Below, one piece after another: positions 24,647-37,749 of a DNA stretch of 64,000 nucleotides; positions within the stretch are counted from its first letter, which is position 1, and the number at the start of each line of letters is the position of its first letter. The DNA comes from Colletes latitarsis (lineage: Eukaryota > Arthropoda > Insecta > Hymenoptera > Colletidae), in contig NW_027488369.1 of assembly GCF_051014445.1 (NCBI RefSeq), forward strand, positions 17,750,001 through 17,814,000. The letters run 5' to 3'. Position numbers and translations under genes: made by a program. The notes under the pieces are model-generated. The model made no database searches and was not told where the DNA came from. It saw nothing but the letters and a program-made list of their open reading frames with translations.

Positions 24647-25106
24647 CAGTTCAACAAGTATGTGAAGAATGCGAAAGTATGAGTCTGATGAGTGTAATTC
24701 CCAGGGCTGACCTAGACCTAACATGCGTTATCCTCTAAAATATTGATCGAAACCAGGTTTAATCGACTGTTTCAGTGTGGTATCACACTACTACGTGACC
24801 TAAACGAGAAAAAACCCAGGATCTAGCCATCAAGTATGAGAAATATGCGAAAGAATGAACCTGATGAGAGCAAATCCCAGACCTAACCTAGACCTTACAT
24901 GCGTTATCCTCTAAAATATTGAGCGAAACCGGGTTTAATCGACTGTTTCAGTGTGGTACCACATTACTATGTGATGCAATCCAGAAAAAGCCCAGGATCA
25001 GTTCAACAAGTATGAGAAGAATGCGAAGGTATGAGTCTGATGAGTGAGAATCCCAGACCTATCCCAGACCTAACTTGCGTTATCCTCAAAAATATTGATT
25101 GAAACC

Positions 25107-27125
25107 AGGTTTAATCGACTGTTTCAGTGTGGTACCACATTACTACGTGATCCAAACCAGAAAAAACCCAGGATCCGTTCAACAAGTATGTGAAGAATGC
25201 GAAAGTATGAGTCTGATAAGTGAAAATCCCAGACCTAACCTAGACTTAACATGCGTTATCCTCTAAAATATTGATCGAAACCTGGTTTAATCGACTGTTT
25301 CAGTGTGGTACCACTTTACTACGTGATCCAATCCAGAAATAGCCCAGGATCTGTTCAAGGAGTATGTGAAGTGTGCGAAAGTATGAGTCTGATGAGGTCA
25401 AATCCTAGACCTATCCCAGACCTAACTTGCGTTATCCTCTAAAATATTGATCGAGACCAGGTTTAATCGACTGTTTCAGTGTGGTACCACATTACTATGT
25501 GATCCAAACCAGAAAAAACCCAGGATCAGTTTAACAAGTATGAGAAGAATGCGAAAGTATGAGTCTGATGAGTGAGAATCCGAGACCTATCCCAGACCTA
25601 ACATTCGTTATCCTCTAAAATATTGATCGAAACCAGGTTTAATCGACTGTTTCAGTGTGGTACCACATTACTACGTGATCCAAACCAGAAAAACCCAGGA
25701 TCAGTTCAACAAGTATGTGAAGAATGCGAAAGTATGAGTCTGATGAGTGTAATTCCCAGGGCTGACCTAGACCTAACATGCGTTATCCTCTAAAATATTG
25801 ATCGAAACCAGGTTTAATCGACTGTTTCAGTGTGGTATCACACTACTACGTGACCCAAACCAGAAAAAACCCAGGATCTGTATAACAGGAATGTGAAAAA
25901 CGCGAAAGTATGAGCCTGATGAGGGCAAATCCCAGACCAATCCCAGGCCTAACTTGCGTTATCCTCTAAAATACTGATCGAAACCAGGTTTGAATGACCG
26001 TTTCAGTGTGGTACCACATTACTACGTGATCCTAACCAGAAAAAACCCAGGATCCGTTCAACAAGAATGTGTAAAATGCGAAAGTATGAGTCCGATCAGT
26101 GAAAATCTCAGGCCTTACCTAGACCTAACTTGCGTTGTCCTCTAAAATATTGATGGAAACCAGGTATCATTGACTGTTTCAGTGTGGTACCACATTACTA
26201 CGTGATCCAAACGAGAAAAAACCCAGGATCCGTTCAACAAGTATGTGAAAAACGCTAAACTGTGAGCCTGATGAGGGCAAATCTTAGACCTAACCCAGAC
26301 CTAAGATGCGTTATCCTCTAAAATATTTATCCAGACCAGGTTTCATTGAATGTTTCAGTGTGGTCCCACATTACTACGTGATCCAAACCAGAAATAACCC
26401 AGGATCTGTTCAAGGAGTATGTGAAGTGTGCGAAAGTATGAGTCTGATGAGGTCAAATCCTAGACCTAACCTAGACCTAACATGCGTTGTCCTCTAAAAT
26501 ATTGATGGAAACCAGGTTTCATTGACTGTTTCAGTGTGGTACCACATTACTACGTGATCCAAACCAGAAAAAACCCAGGATCCGTTCAACAAGTATGTGA
26601 AGAATGCGAAAGTATGAGTCTGATGAGTGAAAATCCCAGGCCTAACCTAGACCTAACATGCATTGTCCTCTAAAATATTGATGGTAACCAGGTTTCATTG
26701 ACTGTTTCAGTGTGGTACCACAATACTACGTGATCCAAACCAGAAAAAACCCAGGATCAGTTCAACAAGTATGTGAAGAATGCGAAAGTATGAGTCTGAT
26801 GAGTGAAAATCCCAGGCCTAACCTAGACCTAACATGCGTTGTCCTCTAAAATATTGATGGAAACCAGGTTTCATTGACTGTTTCAGTGTGGTACCACATT
26901 ACTACGTGATCCAAACCAGAAAAAACCCAGGATCCGTTCAACAAGTATGTGAAGAATGCGAAAGTATGAGTCTGATGAGTGAAAATCCCAGGCCTAACCT
27001 AGACCTAACATGCGTTATCCTCTAAAATATTGAGCGAAACCAGGTTTAATCGACTGTTTCAGTGTGGTACCACATTACTATGTGATGCAATCCAGAAAAA
27101 GCCCAGGATCTAGCCATCTAGTATG
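25107..27125 (+). repeat. Higher-order block Q extended, copy 2
   Basis: About 2.0 kb that matches 31088-33106 at a constant offset of 5981 bp (34 x 176, -3). It includes the block Q marks plus ATCCTAACCAG near 26030, the CCAGAAATAACC monomer near 26390 and GATGGTAACC near 26685. Between its 6.3 kb relative and this copy, one extra monomer is present at about 26.33-26.51 kb. Confidence 0.86.
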
Positions 27126-27197
27126 AGAGATATGCGAAAGTATGAGCCTGATGAGGGCAAATCCTAGACCTAACCTAGACCTTACATGCGTTATCCT

Positions 27198-27371
27198 CTA
27201 AAATATTGAGCGAAACCAGGTTTAATCGACTGTTTCAGTGTGGTACCACATTACTATGTGATGCAATCCAGAAAAAGCCCAGGATCTAGCCATCTAGTAT
27301 GAGAAATATGCGAAAGAAAGCCTGATGAGAGCAAATCCCAGACCTAACCTAGACCTAACATGCGTTATCCT
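27198..27371 (+). repeat. 174-bp length-variant monomer
   Basis: This monomer is 174 bp instead of 176 because GAAAGAATGAGCC has become GAAAGAAAGCC near 27313-27323. Its sisters at 8.0, 33.1 and 43.4 kb keep the longer form, so the 2-bp loss is private to this copy. Confidence 0.8.
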
Positions 27372-28943
27372 CTAAAATATTGAGCGAAACCAGGTTTAAT
27401 AGACTGTTTCAGTGTGGTACCACACTACTTCGTGATCCAAACCAGAAAAAACCCAGGATCTGTTCAACACGTATGTGAAAAACGCTAAACTGTGAGCCTG
27501 ATGAGGGCAAATCTTAGACCTAACCCAGACCTAAGATGCGTTATCCTCTAAAATATTTATCCAGACCAGGTTTCATTGAATGTTTCAGTGTGGTCCCACA
27601 TTACAACGTGATCCAAACCAGAAAAAACCCAGGATCTGTTCAAGGAGTATGTGAAGTGTGCGAAAGTATGAGTCTGATGAGGTCAAATCCTAGACCTATC
27701 CCAGACCTAACATGCGTTATCCTCTAAAATATTGATCGAAACCAGGTTTAATCGACTGTTTCAGTGTGGTACCACATTATTATGTGATCCAAACCAGAAA
27801 AAACCCAGGATCAGTTCAACAAGTATGAGAAGAATGCGAAAGTATGAGTCTGATGAGTGAGAATCCCAGACCTATCCCAGACCTAACATTCGTTATCCTC
27901 TAAAATATTGATCGAAACCAGGCTTAATCGACTGTTTCAGTGTGGTACCACATTACTACGTGATCCAAACCAGAAAAAACCCAGGATCAGTTCAACAAGT
28001 ATGTGAAGAATGCGAAAGTATGAGTCTGTTGAGTGTAATTCCCAGGGCTGACCTAGACCTAACATGCGTTATCCTCTAAAATATTGATCGAAACCAGGTT
28101 TAATCGACTGTTTCAGTGTGGTATCACACTACTACGTGACCCAAACCAGAAAAAACCCAGGATCTGTACAACAAGTATGTGAAAAACGCGAAAGTATGAG
28201 CCTGATGAGGGCAAATCCCAGACCTATCCCAGACCTAACTTGCGTTATCCTCTAAAATATTGATCGATACCAGGTTTGATTGACCGTTTCAGTGTGGTAC
28301 CACATTACTACGTGATCCAAACCAGAAAAAACCCAGGATCCGTTCAACAAGTATGTGAAGAATGCGAAAGTATGAGTCTGATGAGTGAAAATCCCAGGCC
28401 TAACCTAGACCTAACATGCGTTGTCCTCTAAAATATTGATGGAAACCAGGTTTCATTGACTGTTTCAGTGTGGTACTACATTACTACGTGATGCAATCCA
28501 GAAACAGCCCAGGATCTAGCCATGAAGTATGAGAAATATGCGAAAGAATGAGCCTGATGAGAGCAAATCCCAGACCTATCCCAGACCTAACTTGCGTTAT
28601 CCTCTAAAATATTGATCGATACCAGGTTTGATTGACTGTTTCAGTGTGGTCCCACATTACTACGTGATCCAAACCAGAAAAAATCCAGGATCCGTTCAAC
28701 AAGTATGTGAAGAATGCGAAAGTATGAGTCTGATGAGTGAAAATCCCAGGCCTATCCCAGACCTAACTTGCGTTATCCTCTAAAATATTGATCGAAACCA
28801 GGTTTAATTGACTGTTTCAGTGTGGTACCACATTACTACGTGATACAATCCAGAAACAGCCCAGGATCTAGCCTTGAAGTATGAGAAATATGCGAAAGAA
28901 TGAGCCTGATGAGGGCAAATCCTAAACCTAACCCAGACCTAAC

Positions 28944-30851
28944 ATGCGTTATCCTCTAAAATATTTATCAAGACCAGGTTTGATTGACCGTTTCAGTGTG
29001 GTACCACATTACTACGTGATCCAAACCAGAAAAAACCCAGGACCCGTTCAACAAGAATGTGAAAAATGCGAAAGTATGAGTCTGATGAGTGAAAATCCCA
29101 GGCCTAACCTAGACCTAACATGCGTTATCCTCTAAAATATTGATCGAAACCTGGTTTAATCGACTGTTTCAGTGTGGTACCACATTACTATGTGATCCAA
29201 ACCAGAAAAAACCCAGGATCTGTTCAACAAGTATGTGAAAAATGCGAAAGTATAAGCCTGATGAGGGCAAATCCCAGACATATCCCAGACCAAACTTGCG
29301 TTGTCCTCTAAGATATTGATGGAAACCAGGTTTAATTGACTGTTTCAGTGTTGTGCTTCATTACTACGTGATGCAATCCAGAAAAAGCCCAGGATCTAGC
29401 CATCAAGTATGAGAAATATGCGAAAGAATGAGCCTGATGAGAGCAAATCCCAGACCTAACCTAGACCTAACATGAATAATTCTCTAAAATATTGATCGAA
29501 ACCAGGTTTAATTGACTGTTTCAGTGTGGTCCCACATTGCTACGTGATCCAAACCAGAGAAAACCCAGGATCCGTTCAACAAGTATGTGAAGAATGCGAA
29601 TGTATGAGTCCGATGAGTGAAAATCCCAGGCCTAACCTAGACCTAACATGCGTTATCCTCTATAATATTTATCCAGATCAGGTTTAATTGATTGTTTCAG
29701 TGTGGTCCCACATTACTACGTGATCCAAACCAGAAAAAACCCAGGATCTGTTCAACATGTATGAGAAGTATGCGAAAGAATGAGCCTGATGACAGCAAAT
29801 CCCAGACCTAACATAGACCTAACATGAATTATTCTCTAAAATATTGATCGAAACCTGGTTTAATCGACTGTTTCAGCGTGGTCCCAAATTACTACGTGAT
29901 CCAAACCAGAAAAAACCCAGGATCCGTTCAACAAGTATGTGAAGAATGCGAAAGTAAGTGCCTGATGAGGGCAAATCCTAGACCTATCCCAGACCTAACT
30001 TGCGTTATCCTCTAAAATATTGATCGAAACCAGGTTTAATTGACTGTTTCAGCGTGGTACCACATTACTACGTGATCCAATCCAGAAACAGCCCAGGATC
30101 TAGCCATGAAGTATGAGAGATATGCGAAAGTATGAGCCTGATGAGGGCAAATCCTAGACCTAACCCAGACCTAACATGCGTTATCCTCTAAAATATTTAT
30201 CAAGATCAGGTTTAATTGATTGTTTCAGTGTGGTCCCACATTACTACGTGATGCAAACCAGAAAAAACCCACGATCTGTTCAACATCTATGAGAAATATG
30301 GGAAGGAATGAGCCTGACGAGAGCAAATCCCAGACCTAGCTTAGACCTAACATGAATTATTCTCTAAAATATTGATCGAAACCAGGTTTACTTGACTGTT
30401 TCAGTGTGGTCCCACATTACTACGTGAACCAAACCAGAAAAAACCCAGGATCTGTTCAACAAGTATGTAAAAAACGCGAAAGTATGAGTCTGATGATGTC
30501 AAATCCCAGACCTATCCCAGACTTAGCTTGCGTTATCCTCTAAAATATTGATCGAAACCAGGTTTAATCGACTGTTTCAGCGTGGAGCCACATTACTACG
30601 TGATACAATCCAGAAACAGCCCAGTATCTAGCCATGAAGTATGAGAAATATGCGAAAGTATGAGCCTGGTGAGGGCAAATCCTAGACCTAACCCAAACCT
30701 AACATGCGTTATCCTCTAAAATATTTATCAAGACCAGGTTTAATTGAATGTTTCAGTGTGGTAACACATTACTACGTGAACCAAACCAGAAAAAACCCAG
30801 GATCCGTTCAACAAGTATGTTAAAACTGCGACAGTATGACCCTGATGAGGG
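28944..30851 (+). repeat. Higher-order block S, copy 2
   Basis: Matches 10642-12549 at +18302 bp. At about 30852 it leaves the block: relatives read GAGGGCATATCC, while this copy reads GAGGGCAAATCC and moves to a monomer with AAACCGGGTTTC, as at 16830. That looks like an internal deletion of whole monomers. A private GTGGAGCC near 30583 replaces GTGGTGCC. Confidence 0.85.
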
Positions 30852-31087
30852 CAAATCCCAGGCCTAACCTAGACCTAACATGCGTTGTCCTCTAAAATAT
30901 TGATGGAAACCGGGTTTCATTGAATGTTTCAGTGTGGTACCACATTACTACGTGATCCAATCCAGAAATAGCCCAGGATCTAGCCATGAAGTATGAGAAA
31001 TATGCGAAAGTATGAGCCTGATGAGGGCAAATCCTAGACCTAACCCAAACCTAACATGCGTTATCCTCTAAAATATTTATCAAGAAA

Positions 31088-33106
31088 AGGTTTAATCGAC
31101 TGTTTCAGTGTGGTACCACATTACTACGTGATCCAAACCAGAAAAAACCCAGGATCCGTTCAACAAGTATGTGAAGAATGCGAAAGTATGAGTCTGATAA
31201 GTGAAAATCCCAGACCTAACCTAGACTTAACATGCGTTATCCTCTAAAATATTGATCGAAACCTGGTTTAATCGACTGTTTCAGTGTGGTACCACTTTAC
31301 TACGTGATCCAATCCAGAAATAGCCCAGGATCTGTTCAAGGAGTATGTGAAGTGTGCGAAAGTATGAGTCTGATGAGGTCAAATCCTAGACCTATCCCAG
31401 ACCTAACTTGCGTTATCCTCTAAAATATTGATCGAAACCAGGTTTAATCGACTGTTTAAGTGTGGTACCACATTACTATGTGATCCAAACCAGAAAAAAC
31501 CCAGGATCAGTTTAACAAGTATGAGAAGAATGCGAAAGTATGAGTCTGATGAGTGAGAATCCGAGACCTATCCCAGACCTAACATTCGTTATCCTCTAAA
31601 ATATTGATCGAAACCAGGTTTAATCGACTGTTTCAGTGTGGTACCACATTACTACGTGATCCAAACCAGAAAAACCCAGGATCAGTTCAACAAGTATGTG
31701 AAGAATGCGAAAGTATGAGTCTGATGAGTGTAATTCCCAGGGCTGACCTAGACCTAACATGCGTTATCCTCTAAAATATTGATCGAAACCAGGTTTAATC
31801 GACTGTTTCAGTGTGGTATCACACTACTACGTGACCCAAACCAGAAAAAACCCAGGATCTGTACAACAGGAATGTGAAAAACGCGAAAGTATGAGCCTGA
31901 TGAGGGCAAATCCCAGACCAATCCCAGGCCTAACTTGCGTTATCCTCTAAAATACTGATCGAAACCAGGTTTGAATGACCGTTTCAGTGTGGTACCACAT
32001 TACTACGTGATCCTAAGCAGAAAAAACCCAGGATCCGTTCAACAAGAATGTGTAAAATGCGAAAGTATGAGTCCGATCAGTGAAAATCTCAGGCCTTACC
32101 TAGACCTAACTTGCGTTGTCCTCTAAAATATTGATGGAAACCAGGTATCATTGACTGTTTCAGTGTGGTACCACATTACTACGTGATCCAAACGAGAAAA
32201 AACCCAGGATCCGTTCAACAAGTATGTGAAAAACGCTAAACTGTGAGCCTGATGAGGGCAAATCTTAGACCTAACCCAGACCTAAGATGCGTTATCCTCT
32301 AAAATATTTATCCAGACCAGGTTTCATTGAATGTTTCAGTGTGGTCCCACATTACTACGTGATCCAAACCAGAAATAACCCAGGATCTGTTCAAGGAGTA
32401 TGTGAAGTGTGCGAAAGTATGAGTCTGATGAGGTCAAATCCTAGACCTAACCTAGACCTAACATGCGTTGTCCTCTAAAATATTGATGGAAACCAGGTTT
32501 CATTGACTGTTTCAGTGTGGTACCACATTACTACGTGATCCAAACCAGAAAAAACCCAGGATCCGTTCAACAAGTATGTGAAGAATGCGAAAGTATGAGT
32601 CTGATGAGTGAAAATCCCAGGCCTAACCTAGACCTAACATGCATTGTCCTCTAAAATATTGATGGTAACCAGGTTTCATTGACTGTTTCAGTGTGGTACC
32701 ACAATACTACGTGATCCAAACCAGAAAAAACCCAGGATCAGTTCAACAAGTATGTGAAGAATGCGAAAGTATGAGTCTGATGAGTGAAAATCCCAGGCCT
32801 AACCTAGACCTAACATGCGTTGTCCTCTAAAATATTGATGGAAACCAGGTTTCATTGACTGTTTCAGTGTGGTACCACATTACTACGTGATCCAAACCAG
32901 AAAAAACCCAGGATCCGTTCAACAAGTATGTGAAGAATGCGAAAGTATGAGTCTGATGAGTGAAAATCCCAGGCCTAACCTAGACCTAACATGCGTTATC
33001 CTCTAAAATATTGAGCGAAACCAGGTTTAATCGACTGTTTCAGTGTGGTACCACATTACTATGTGATGCAATCCAGAAAAAGCCCAGGATCTAGCCATCT
33101 AGTATG
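31088..33106 (+). repeat. Higher-order block Q extended, copy 3
   Basis: Partner of 25107-27125. It is joined on its left to a C-type neighbour: TATTTATCAAGAAAAGG runs straight into TTTAATCGACTG at about 31090. This hybrid monomer looks like a recombination junction between subfamilies. It shares the unusual CCTAA reading near 32015, with one more change (AGCAG). Confidence 0.86.
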
Positions 33107-33960
33107 AGAAATATGCGAAAGAATGAGCCTGATGAGAGCAAATCCCAGACCTAACCTAGACCTTACATGCGTTATCCTCTAAAATATTGAGCGAAACCAG
33201 GTTTAATCGACTGTTTCAGTGTGGTACCACATTACTATGTGATGCAATCCAGAAAAAGCCCAGGATCTAGCCATCTAGTATGAGAAATATGCGAAAGAAT
33301 GAACCTGATGAGTTCAAATCCCAGACCTAACCTAGACCTTACATGCGTTATCCTCTAAAATATTGAGCGAAACCAGGTTTAATCGACTGTTTCAGTGTGG
33401 TACCACATTACTACGTGATCCAAACCAGAAAAAACCCAGGATCAGTTCAACAAGTATGTGAAGAATGCGAAAGTATGAGTCTGTTGAGTGTAATTCCCAG
33501 GGCTGACCTAGACCTAACATGCGTTATCCTCTAAAATACTGATCGAAACCAGGTTTAATCGACTGTTTCAGTGTGGTATCACACTACTACGTGACCCAAA
33601 CCAGAAAAAACCCAGGATCTGTACAACAAGTATGTGAAAAACGCGAAAGTATGAGCCTGATGAGGGCAAATCCCAGACCTATCCCAGACCTAACTTGCGT
33701 TATCCTCTAAAATATTGATCGATACCAGGTTTGATTGACCGTTTCAGTGTGGTACCACATTACTACGTGATCCAAACCAGAAAAAACCCAGGATCCGTTC
33801 AACAAGTATGTGAAGAATGCGAAAGTATGAGTCTGATGAGTGAAAATCCCAGGCCTAACCTAGACCTAACATGCGTTGTCCTCTAAAATATTGATGGAAA
33901 CCAGGTTTCATTGACTGTTTCAGTGTGGTACCACATTACTACGTGATCCAAACCAGAAAA

Positions 33961-35812
33961 AACCCAGGATCCGTTCAACAAGTATGTGAAGAATGCGAAA
34001 GTATGAGTCTGATGAGTGAAAATCCCAGGCCTAACCTAGACCTAACATGCGTTGTCCTCTAAAATATTGATGGAAACCAGGTTTCATTGACTGTTTCAGT
34101 GTGGTACCACAATACTACGTGATCCAAACCAGAAAAAACCCAGGATCAGTTCAACAAGTATGTGAAGAATGCGAAAGTATGAGTCTGATGAGTGTAATTC
34201 CCATGGCTAACCTAGACCTAACATGCGTTGTCCTCTAAAATATTGATGGAAACCAGGTTTCATTGACTGTTTCAGTGTGGTACTACATTACTACGTGATG
34301 CAATCCAGAAACAGCCCAGGATCTAGCCATGAAGTATGAGAAATATGCGAAAGAATGAGCCTGATGAGAGCAAATCCCAGACCTAACCTAGACCTAACAT
34401 GAATTATTCTCTAAAATATTGATCGAGACCAGGTTTAATTGACTGTTTCAGTGTGGTCCCACATTACTACGTGATCCAAACCAGAAAAAATCCAGGATCC
34501 GTTCAACAAGTATGTGAAGAATGCGAAAGTATGAGTCTGATGAGTGAAAATCCCAGGCCTAACCTAGACCTAACATGCGTTGTCCTCAAAAATACTGATC
34601 GAAACCTGGTTTAATCGACTGTTTCAGTGTGGTACCACATTACTATGTGATCCCAACCAGAAAATACCCCAGGATCTAGCCATCAAGTATGAGAAATATG
34701 CGAAAGAATGAACCTGATGAGAGCAAATCCCAGACCTAACCTAGACCTTACATGCGTTATCCTCTAAAATATTGAGCGAAACCAGGTTTAATGGACTGTT
34801 TCAGTGTGGTACCACACTACTTCGTGATCCAAACCAGAAAAAACCCAGGATCTGTTCAACAAGAATGTGAAAAACGCTAAACTGAGAGCCTGATGGGGGC
34901 AAATCTTAGACCTAACCCAGACCTAAGATGCGTTAACCTCTATAATATTTATCCAGACCAGGTTTCATTGAATGTTTCAGTGTGGTACCACTTTACTACG
35001 TGATCCAATCCAGAAATAGCACAGGATCTAGCCATGAAGTATGAGAATAATGCGAAAGTAATAGCCTGATGCGGGCAAATCCTTGACCTATCCCAGACCT
35101 AACTTGCGTTATCCTCTAAAATATTGATCGAAACCAGGTTTAATTGACTGTTTCAGTGTGGTACCACATTACTACGTGATACAATCCAGAAACAGCCCAG
35201 GATCTAGCCTTGAAGTATGAGAAATATGCGAAAGAATGAGCCTGATGAGGGCAAATCCTAAACCTAACCCAGACCTAACATGCGTTATCCTCTAAAATAT
35301 TTATCAAGACCAGGTTTGATTGACCGTTTCAGTGTGGTACCACATTACTACGTGATCCAAACCAGAAAAAACCCAGGACCCGTTCAACAAGAATGTGAAA
35401 AATGCGAAAGTATGAGTCTGATGAGTGAAAATCCCAGGCCTAACCTAGACCTAACATGCGTTATCCTCTAAAATATTGATCGAAACCTGGTTTAATCGAC
35501 TGTTTCAGTGTGGTACCACATTACTATGTGATCCAAACCAGAAAAAACCCAGGATCTGTTCAACAAGTATGTGAAAAACGCGAAAGTATAAGCCTGATGA
35601 GGGCAAATCCCAGACATATCCCAGACCAAACTTGCGTTGTCCTCTAAGATATTGATGGAAACCAGGTTTAATTGACTGTTTCAGTGTTGTGCTTCATTAC
35701 TACGTGATGCAATCCAGAAAAAGCCCAGGATCTAGCCATCAAGTATGAGAAATATGCGAAAGAATGAGCCTGATGAGAGCAAATCCCAGACCTAACCTAG
35801 ACCTAACATGAA
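33961..35812 (+). repeat. Eleven-monomer tandem unit, copy 1
   Basis: Matches 35898-37749 with a constant offset of 1937 bp (11 x 176, +1), so two 11-monomer units lie in tandem. Both pass through CCCATGGCTAACC (34201 and 36138), GTGGTACTACATT, TGATCCCAACC, CTATAATATTTATCC and CCAGGACCCG in the same order. The single-copy relative is at 9.4-11.2 kb. Confidence 0.9.
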
Positions 35813-35897
35813 TTATTCTCTAAAATATTGATCGAAACCAGGTTTAATTGACTGTTTCAGTGTGGTCCCACATTACTACGTGATCCAGACCAGAAAA

Positions 35898-37749
35898 AAT
35901 CCAGGATCCGTTCAACAAGTATGTGAAGAATGCGAAAGTATGAGTCTGATGAGTGAAAATCCCAGGCCTAACCTAGACCTAACATGCGTTGTCCTCTAAA
36001 ATATTGATGGAAACCAGGTTTCATTGACTGTTTCAGTGTGGTACCACAATACTACTTGATCCAAACCAGAAAAAACCCAGGATCAGTTCAACAAGTATGT
36101 GAAGAATGCGAAAGTATGAGTCTGATGAGTGTAATTCCCATGGCTAACCTAGACCTAACATGCGTTGTCCTCTAAAATATTGATGGAAACCAGGTTTCAT
36201 TGACTGTTTCAGTGTGGTACTACATTACTACGTGATGCAATCCAGAAACAGCCCAGGATCTAGCCATGAAGTATGAGAAATATGCGAAAGAATGAGCCTG
36301 ATGAGAGCAAATCCCAGACCTAACCTAGACCTAACATGAATTATTCTCTAAAATATTGATCGAAACCAGGTTTAATTGACTGTTTCAGTGTGGTCCCACA
36401 TTACTACGTGATCCAAACCAGAAAAAATCCAGGATCCGTTCAACAAGTATGTGAAGAATGCGAAAGTATGAGTCTGATGAGTGAAAATCCCAGGCCTAAC
36501 CTAGACCTAACATGCGTTGTCCTCAAAAATACTGATCGAAACCTGGTTTAATCGACTGTTTCAGTGTGGTACCACATTACTATGTGATCCCAACCAGAAA
36601 ATAACCCAGGATCTAGCCATCAAGTATGAGAAATATGCGAAAGAATGAACCTGATGAGAGCAAATCCCAGACCTAACCTAGACCTTACATGCGTTATCCT
36701 CTAAAATATTGAGCGAAACCAGGTTTAATGGACTGTTTCAGTGTGGTACCACACTACTTCGTGATCCAAACCAGAAAAAACCCAGGATCTGTTCAACAAG
36801 AATGTGAAAAACGCTAAACTGTGAGCCTGATGGGGGCAAATCTTAGACCTAACCCAGACCTAAGATGCGTTAACCTCTATAATATTTATCCAGACCAGGT
36901 TTCATTGAATGTTTCAGTGTGGTACCACTTTACTACGTGATCCAATCCAGAAATAGCACAGGATCTAGCCATGAAGTATGAGAATAATGCGAAAGTAATA
37001 GCCTGATGCGGGCAAATCCTTGACCTATCCCAGACCTAACTTGCGTTATCCTCTAAAATATTGATCGAAACCAGGTTTAATTGACTGTTTCAGTGTGGTA
37101 CCACATTACTACGTGATACAATCCAGAAACAGCCCAGGATCTAGCCTTGAAGTATGAGAAATATGCGAAAGAATGAGCCTGATGAGGGCAAATCCTAAAC
37201 CTAACCCAGACCTAACATGCGTTATCCTCTAAAATATTTATCAAGACCAGGTTTGATTGACCGTTTCAGTGTGGTACCACATTACTACGTGATCCAAACC
37301 AGAAAAAACCCAGGACCCGTTCAACAAGAATGTGAAAAATGCGAAAGTATGAGTCTGATGAGTGAAAATCCCAGGCCTAACCTAGACCTAACATGCGTTA
37401 TCCTCTAAAATATTGATCGAAACCTGGTTTAATCGACTGTTTCAGTGTGGTACCACATTACTATGTGATCCAAACCAGAAAAAACCCAGGATCTGTTCAA
37501 CAAGTATGTGAAAAACGCGAAAGTATAAGCCTGATGAGGGCAAATCCCAGACATATCCCAGACCAAACTTGCGTTGTCCTCTAAGATATTGATGGAAACC
37601 AGGTTTAATTGACTGTTTCAGTGTTGTGCTTCATTACTACGTGATGCAATCCAGAAAAAGCCCAGGATCTAGCCATCAAGTATGAGAAATATGCGAAAGA
37701 ATGAGCCTGATGAGAGCAAATCCCAGACCTAACCTAGACCTAACATGAA
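35898..37749 (+). repeat. Eleven-monomer tandem unit, copy 2
   Basis: Second 1937-bp-spaced unit. Private differences include ACTACTTGATCC near 36054 (ACTACGTGATCC in copy 1) and AAAATAACCC near 36599 (AAAATACCCC in copy 1). The right end is ATGAATAATTCTC, where copy 1 has ATGAATTATTCTC. The junction between units lies within 35812-35900. Confidence 0.9.
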
